From the NCBI RefSeq assembly GCF_963676685.1, contig NC_092357.1, positions 65,637,957 through 65,701,956 on the forward strand: a stretch of DNA of 64,000 nt, given 5' to 3'. The first letter of the stretch is position 1. Each line of letters begins with the position of its first letter. This document shows, in pieces, positions 59,208 to 64,000 of the stretch. This stretch comes from Mytilus edulis (Eukaryota; Mollusca; Bivalvia; Mytilida; Mytilidae). The notes beneath the pieces were generated by a model, which saw only the letters and a program-made list of their open reading frames with translations, had not been told where the DNA came from and did no database searches. Position numbers and translations under genes: made by a program.

Positions 59208-59957
59208 TGTGGAATTGTGAACTTAAAATTGGTATATATTTAGCTGTTCCTCCAACTGTTATTTTGAATTCAGAATTGATCAGAATTGTTACTTGCTACT
59301 TTTCCAAGTGGTAATTTGAACTTAAAATTGGTATTTGTTACTTCCTCTTAGTGGAGTTGTGAACTTTAAATCGATATTTGTTACTTCCTCTTTAAATAGT
59401 GGAGTTGTGAATAACAAATTGGTATTTGTTACTTCCTCTTAGTGGAGCTGTGAACTTTAAATTGGTATTTGTTACTTCTAGCTCTTAGTGGAGTTATGAA
59501 CTTTAAATTGGTATTTGTTACTTCCTCTTGGTGGAGTTGTGAACTTTAAATTGGTATTTGTTACTTCCTCTTGGTAGAGTTGTGAACTTTAAATTGGTAT
59601 TTGTTACTTCCTCTTAGTGGAATTGTGAACTTTAAATTGGTATTTGTTACTTCCTCTTGGTGGAGTTGTGAACTTTAAATTGGTATTTGTTACTTCCTCT
59701 TAGTGGAGTTGTGAACTTTATATTGGTATTTGTTACTTCCTCTTAGTGGAGTTGTGAACTTTATATTGGTATTTGTTACTTCCTCTTGGTGGAGTTGTGA
59801 ACTTTATATTAGTATTTGTTACTTCCTCTAAGTGGAGTTGTGAACTTTAAATTGGTATTTGTTACTTCCTCTTAGTGGAGTTGAGAACTTTAAATTGGTA
59901 TTTGTTACTTCCTCTTAGTGGAGCCGTGAATTTTATATTGGTATTTGTTACTTTTTC
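59208..59957. repeat. 43-bp minisatellite, ~16 units
   Basis: The unit is AGTGGAGTTGTGAACTTTAA then ATTGGTATTTGTTACTTCCTCTT in two parts. The first two units are diverged and the central ones nearly identical, with A/G alternation (TTAGTGG or TTGGTGG). Confidence 0.9.
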
Positions 59958-60630
59958 CAGATAAAAAAAAATGGTGGAAAAAAGCTTAAGGCAGACTTGG
60001 AATTTTACCATATATTTGCATTGGTATTATTGGGTCTCGAATCGAAAGAAGGGAAATCAAGAATCTGCTTACATTTTAGTAAATGACTTCTTAAAAGCTT
60101 ATGGAGTCCTATATGAAAAGAAAAAAAAAGTGTTATAGAGCAAAATATTTAACCCTGTATTAAAAGACAATACCCAAGGAGTCTGAAAATTTGACACAAA
60201 TTCTGAAACCTCTGCCACCTAAGTATATCCTTAAGTATGTAACATTAAGGAAAGGAATGATGATTGAAACATCTTTAGAATAGTTCACATAGCGATCCAG
60301 TGAAAAACAATGCCACCAAAAGCAATCTGTATTCTGATTGGTAGAAATGTAATGACATGTCCCTTACACTAGGGGAACACAGAAAGAATGACAAGTCCCC
60401 TAAATTGGTTTGGCACAGTAGCAACAAACGACAACCACACAGGCTCCAGACTTGGAGAGATGTACATACATGATGTGGTGGAGTTCCACAGTGCATGCAT
60501 TTGTGGGCACAAAAGTATTAAATGACATGTTCACTAAATGGGTTTGAGACATAGACAAGGGCATGTCTTCTACATTGGATGAACACAGAAAAAAATCACA
60601 TGTTAAATACATTGACTGGGGTCAGAGGTA
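59958..60630. other. Spacer between the two minisatellites, no gene seen
   Basis: Diverged pre-copies of the following array (CACATAA, GACATGT) appear from ~60350. The minus-strand frames at 60275-60612 come from this repeat. Confidence 0.5.
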
Positions 60631-62035
60631 ATGGCATATTCACTTAATTGGGTTGGCACATAAATGACCAACGTGTCCACTACATTGGGTGGGCACATAA
60701 ATGAACCACTTGTCCACTACATTGGTTGGGCACATAAATGAACCACATGTCGACTTCAATGGGTGAGCACATAACTGAACAACATGTCCACTACATTGGG
60801 TGGACACATAAATGAATACATGTCAACTACAATGGGTGAGCACATAACTGAATGACGTGTCCACTACATTGGTGGGGCACATAAATGAACCACATGTCCA
60901 CTACAATGGGTGAGCACATAACTGAACGACATGTCCACTACATTGGGTGGGCACATAAATGAATGACATGTCAACTACAATGGGTGAGCACATAACTGAA
61001 TAACATGTCCACTACATTGGGTGGGCACATAAATGAATAACATGTCCACTACAATGGGTGAGCACATAACTGAACGACATGTCCACTACATTGGGTGGGC
61101 ACATAAATGAATGACATGTCAACTACAATGGGTGAGCACATAAATGAATAACATGTCCACTACATTGGGTGGGCACATAAATGAATAACATGTCCACTAC
61201 ATTTGGTGGGCACATAAATGAATGCATGTCCACTACAATGGGTGGGCACATATAAAGCGAATGACATGTCTATTACATTGGGCGGACACATAACTGATAG
61301 ATTTGTCTACTACATTGGATGGACACATCACTGATAGATTTGCCTACTATATTGAGTGGGCACATACATGAATGACATGTCCACTTCATCAGCTGGGCAC
61401 ATAACTGAATGACTGATAGGTCTACTACGTAACATAAAATGGGCACATACATGATAACATTTCCACTACATTAAACGGGCATATATCAATATTTGGTGGG
61501 CATATTACTGAATGCTATGTCTACAACATTGGGTGGGCACATAATTGAATGACATGTCTACTACATTGGATGGACACATAATAAATGACATTTCTATTAC
61601 ATTACGTGGGCACTTGATGAAAGACATGTCAACTTCATTGTCGGCAAGTAATGAATGACATGTCCACTAAATTTGGTGGACACATATTGAATGAAGTTTC
61701 CACTAAATTGGGTGGGCAAATAATGAATGACCGGTCCACTACATTGGGAGGGGAGGGCACGTATTGAATAACGCATCTACTGCATTTGATGGGAACATAT
61801 AAATGACATGTCCACTAAATTTGGTGTGCACATAATGAATGACATGTCTACATCAATATATGGGCACATAACTGTATGACATGTCTACTATATTAGATTG
61901 GCATGTCTACTGCATTGGGTGGGTACATAATGAATGACATGTCCTCTACATTGGGTGGGCACATAATGAATGACATGTCAACTGCATTGGGTGGGTACTT
62001 AAATGAATAATTGGCTACTTCATGCATTGGCTAGA
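60631..62035. repeat. ~38-bp minisatellite, about 35 units
   Basis: The unit is CCACTACATTGGGTGGGCAC then ATAAATGAATGACATGT. In 60720-61140 two variants alternate (TGGGCACATAAATGAA and TGAGCACATAACTGAA), giving a ~75-bp dimer. The outer units are increasingly diverged. Confidence 0.9.
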
Positions 62036-62108
62036 TATACAAGTAAACTGAAAGGCGCAAGGGAATGGCAAGTCAACTGCATAATGTGACGATTTATGCT
62101 ATTTTCGC

Positions 62109-62335
62109 GAGGGAAGGATGATAGTCCGTCGGAAGGGGACGGTAAATTGCTGACTCGCCGTGTTAGGAGAGAGACATATCTCTTGCACGTATAAGACACC
62201 CTTGTAGATTTCGAAAAAGAGCAGGCTAATGCCGCTACAATGCAGCACTCGCACCTGCAAATTGAAAAGGAATTAAAATAAGTTGCAGTAATTTGTTTCC
62301 GAATCCACTATAAATAAATATGTTTAAACATAACT
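62109..62335 (+). repeat. tRNA-derived SINE, copy 2 (5'-truncated)
   Basis: GATGATAGTCCGTCGGAAGG onward and the tail ACTATAAATAAATATGTTTA match 33218-33418. The tRNA head is missing. It abuts the minisatellite end. Confidence 0.85.
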
Positions 62336-62839
62336 AAAGGATAATAATTATAGTCAAAAATTTGCACAATTAATCCTACTTCTATAGTAGGTTCAAGTAT
62401 CAAAAGTTTTCTCGCGAGAGAATCTCGTGTCGCTTTTCAGTGAGACCGACGTTTTTTTTATGAAATATGTGCGATACAATTGTAATGCAAAGCTGCTGTA
62501 CTGATTCGCTGTTATACAAAGAATAGTTTTTCCGTGATTAATACCAGCGTTAAAGCATGTTTTCTTTAATGTGTTAGTGTTTATGCTTTATATACTTTAA
62601 ACGAACAAGAGGTCGAAATTGTCCAGGGGATGATGAATCACCCAAAATACTTTATTCAATATTTTTTTCAAGGGAAGTTACTCCTTCACAGGTTTTTTTT
62701 CAAACAGCTTTTATCCATCGGCTAATACATAGTTAATACAGTCATCTTTTAATGGATATTGAAAGTAAAATTTCATCGAGTAGACTCAATTAAACAAAGT
62801 AATGGGTGTACATAAGATCTGCAACACAGCAAACTATTA

Positions 62840-63172
62840 GATAGCCTTGATGTAGTGGTTAGCACATCGGACTACTTACACAGATGTTCGTTGTGCGATC
62901 CAAGTTTCGATTAGAAAATTTTACGCAGGGACAACAATTGCGATTATGGTATTGAGAAGCGATAATTGTCTGTAGGAAGTGGAAGACAAATGGCTGATCG
63001 TTTTAAGATAGAGCCATGCTATCTCTTGCACGTAAAAAAATTAAATTGTAGATTTCGAAAAGCAGGCTAATGCTGTTACAAGGCATCACTCACACCTGCA
63101 AAGTAGAAAGGGATTAGTACTAGTTGCAATGAATTGTTTCCCGATCCACTCCACTATAAATAAATATGTTTG
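62840..63172 (+). repeat. tRNA-derived SINE, copy 3 (diverged)
   Basis: Keeps the head (TGATGTAGTGGTTAGCACAT), but the B box has decayed to GTGCGATCCAAG. It shares the body (GTAGATTTCGAAAAGCAGGC) and tail (CCACTATAAATAAATATGTT). Confidence 0.8.
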
Positions 63173-63527
63173 AACTTAAATATTTATATAACAAATATAA
63201 ATATAAACGTCAAATAATGTTTTGAGACTATGAACCATAAATAAAAATTCAAATTGCATCCTGAATTTAAGCGTTCAGATATTAAAATAACAGAACCTAT
63301 AAAACTGTAAATGTCATCCATAAATATACCAAACATTAGTCTTGTGGAAAAACAAAATTCTCAATCACAATGTTCCGGTATATCAAATCTTTTAAATGAC
63401 AATATCTGTATCATATACTAAAAAGAACAAAACCACAGTCAAATGTGTGAACTTTGTGAAATACATGTAACAAATCGAGCATACTCCTGCAGAAGGTTGG
63501 AGATTTGTGTCCAGTGGGAAATATTTC
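63173..63527. other. AT-rich DNA, no gene seen
   Basis: Nothing recognised. Confidence 0.45.
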
Positions 63528-63536
63528 ATTAGCATC

Positions 63537-63639
63537 TAGCCGCGAAAACGTAGCTCTTAAAATCCGTTTGATGATTTTGATATTTGCGGACATGGCAAAA
63601 ACAATTTCAAAGGACAACAGAGCTACGTTTTCGCAGCTA
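63537..63639. mobile_element. 103-bp MITE with a 9-bp target duplication
   Basis: TAGCCGCGAAAACGTAGCTC/T and AGAGCTACGTTTTCGCAGCT/A are inverted with one indel. ATTAGCATC occurs directly on both sides (63528-63536 and 63640-63648). An 8-9-bp duplication fits Mutator-like or hAT elements. The frame at 63411-63647 is a shadow. Confidence 0.85.
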
Positions 63640-63649
63640 ATTAGCATCC

Positions 63650-64000
63650 GGATAATTCAAAAGAGATTATAAAAAAATAACACTAAAAAAAGCGGAATTT
63701 TCATAAATTTATTAATCATTGTTGGTGAATGAACATGAAATAATCAAAACGAGATGTTTTAAAAGTGTAAGAATTCGATCCCAGAATTCTTCTCAACAGG
63801 ATCAATTAACTGTTTTTTTTAAGTAAGGACACCCTATGTATTGTAAGATACAATCAAAGGGGAAAAGTTGATTGTTGATTAATTGATTATTTGTTTCTTT
63901 TAAAACATCCAGTGGCAAATGTTGTTTTTTTATCTGGTGTTTAAAAAATTATCGTCCTCCATTTAGCCTGTATCCCCATACTCAGTCGCTCCGCTGTTCT
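63650..64000. other. AT-rich DNA to the window end, no gene seen
   Basis: Nothing recognised. Confidence 0.45.

Noticed and set aside
59208..62035. CRISPR-like repeat-spacer array
   Set aside because: The units are contiguous with no unique spacers, in a eukaryotic context: plain minisatellites.
1..64000. A novel defence system, operon or viral insertion
   Set aside because: I looked for polymerase, capsid, integrase, nuclease and toxin-like genes on both strands and saw only LINE and hAT fragments.

Overview
The window looks like nuclear DNA from a marine bivalve, most likely a mussel. It is AT-rich, its genes are split by introns, and it is dense in mobile DNA. It carries decayed members of a C1q-domain family of the kind expanded in bivalves, and it holds several short repeat families that I recognise as mussel-type. 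The organism call is inference from memory, not from a search.

Three genes look intact. (1) A six-exon minus-strand gene (19963-30010) encodes a 308-residue, single-pass membrane protein with an SPFH/band-7-like body. All five introns keep the reading frame. (2) A minus-strand C2H2 zinc-finger gene (36648-40543) has two coding exons and 914 residues, with two finger arrays. (3) A plus-strand C2H2 zinc-finger gene (55922-57871) has 649 residues, twelve complete fingers and a truncated thirteenth.

Region by region: 1-5.2 kb is AT-rich intergenic DNA with old repeats. 5.2-17.3 kb holds a decayed C1q cluster: two head-to-tail copies sharing the same 5' flank, plus a 3' remnant. It is broken by frameshifts, MITEs and LINE fragments. 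17.3-19.9 kb has no gene I can recognise. 19.9-30.0 kb is the SPFH gene; its 6-kb first intron carries an antisense 5.1-kb hAT transposon with a frameshifted transposase that has a vertnin/OTU-like N-terminal region. 30-36 kb is repeats (a tRNA-derived SINE, MITEs, a GTTAAC-rich element, an AATTCAGGTGA array). 36.6-40.6 kb is zinc-finger gene 1. 40.9-45.1 kb holds a 2.1-kb composite element and a 1.96-kb foldback element with ~495-bp, almost identical arms. 45-54 kb is repeats, including a LINE reverse-transcriptase fragment and several nested insertions. 54.5-58 kb has a 147-bp-period array, then zinc-finger gene 2. 59-63 kb holds two minisatellites (about 43 and 38 bp units) and two SINE copies.

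The genes do not form a pathway. Both zinc-finger proteins are probably nuclear DNA-binding proteins, and the SPFH protein probably scaffolds a membrane complex. The window is mainly a record of transposon activity: at least six elements keep recognisable target-site duplications, and several are nested, so the order of insertion can be read. I see no CRISPR array, operon, prokaryotic gene, rRNA or stand-alone tRNA gene. The frameshifts fall in mobile elements and C1q copies, while the three host genes (over 5.6 kb of coding sequence) are uninterrupted. That argues for real decay over poor sequence quality.
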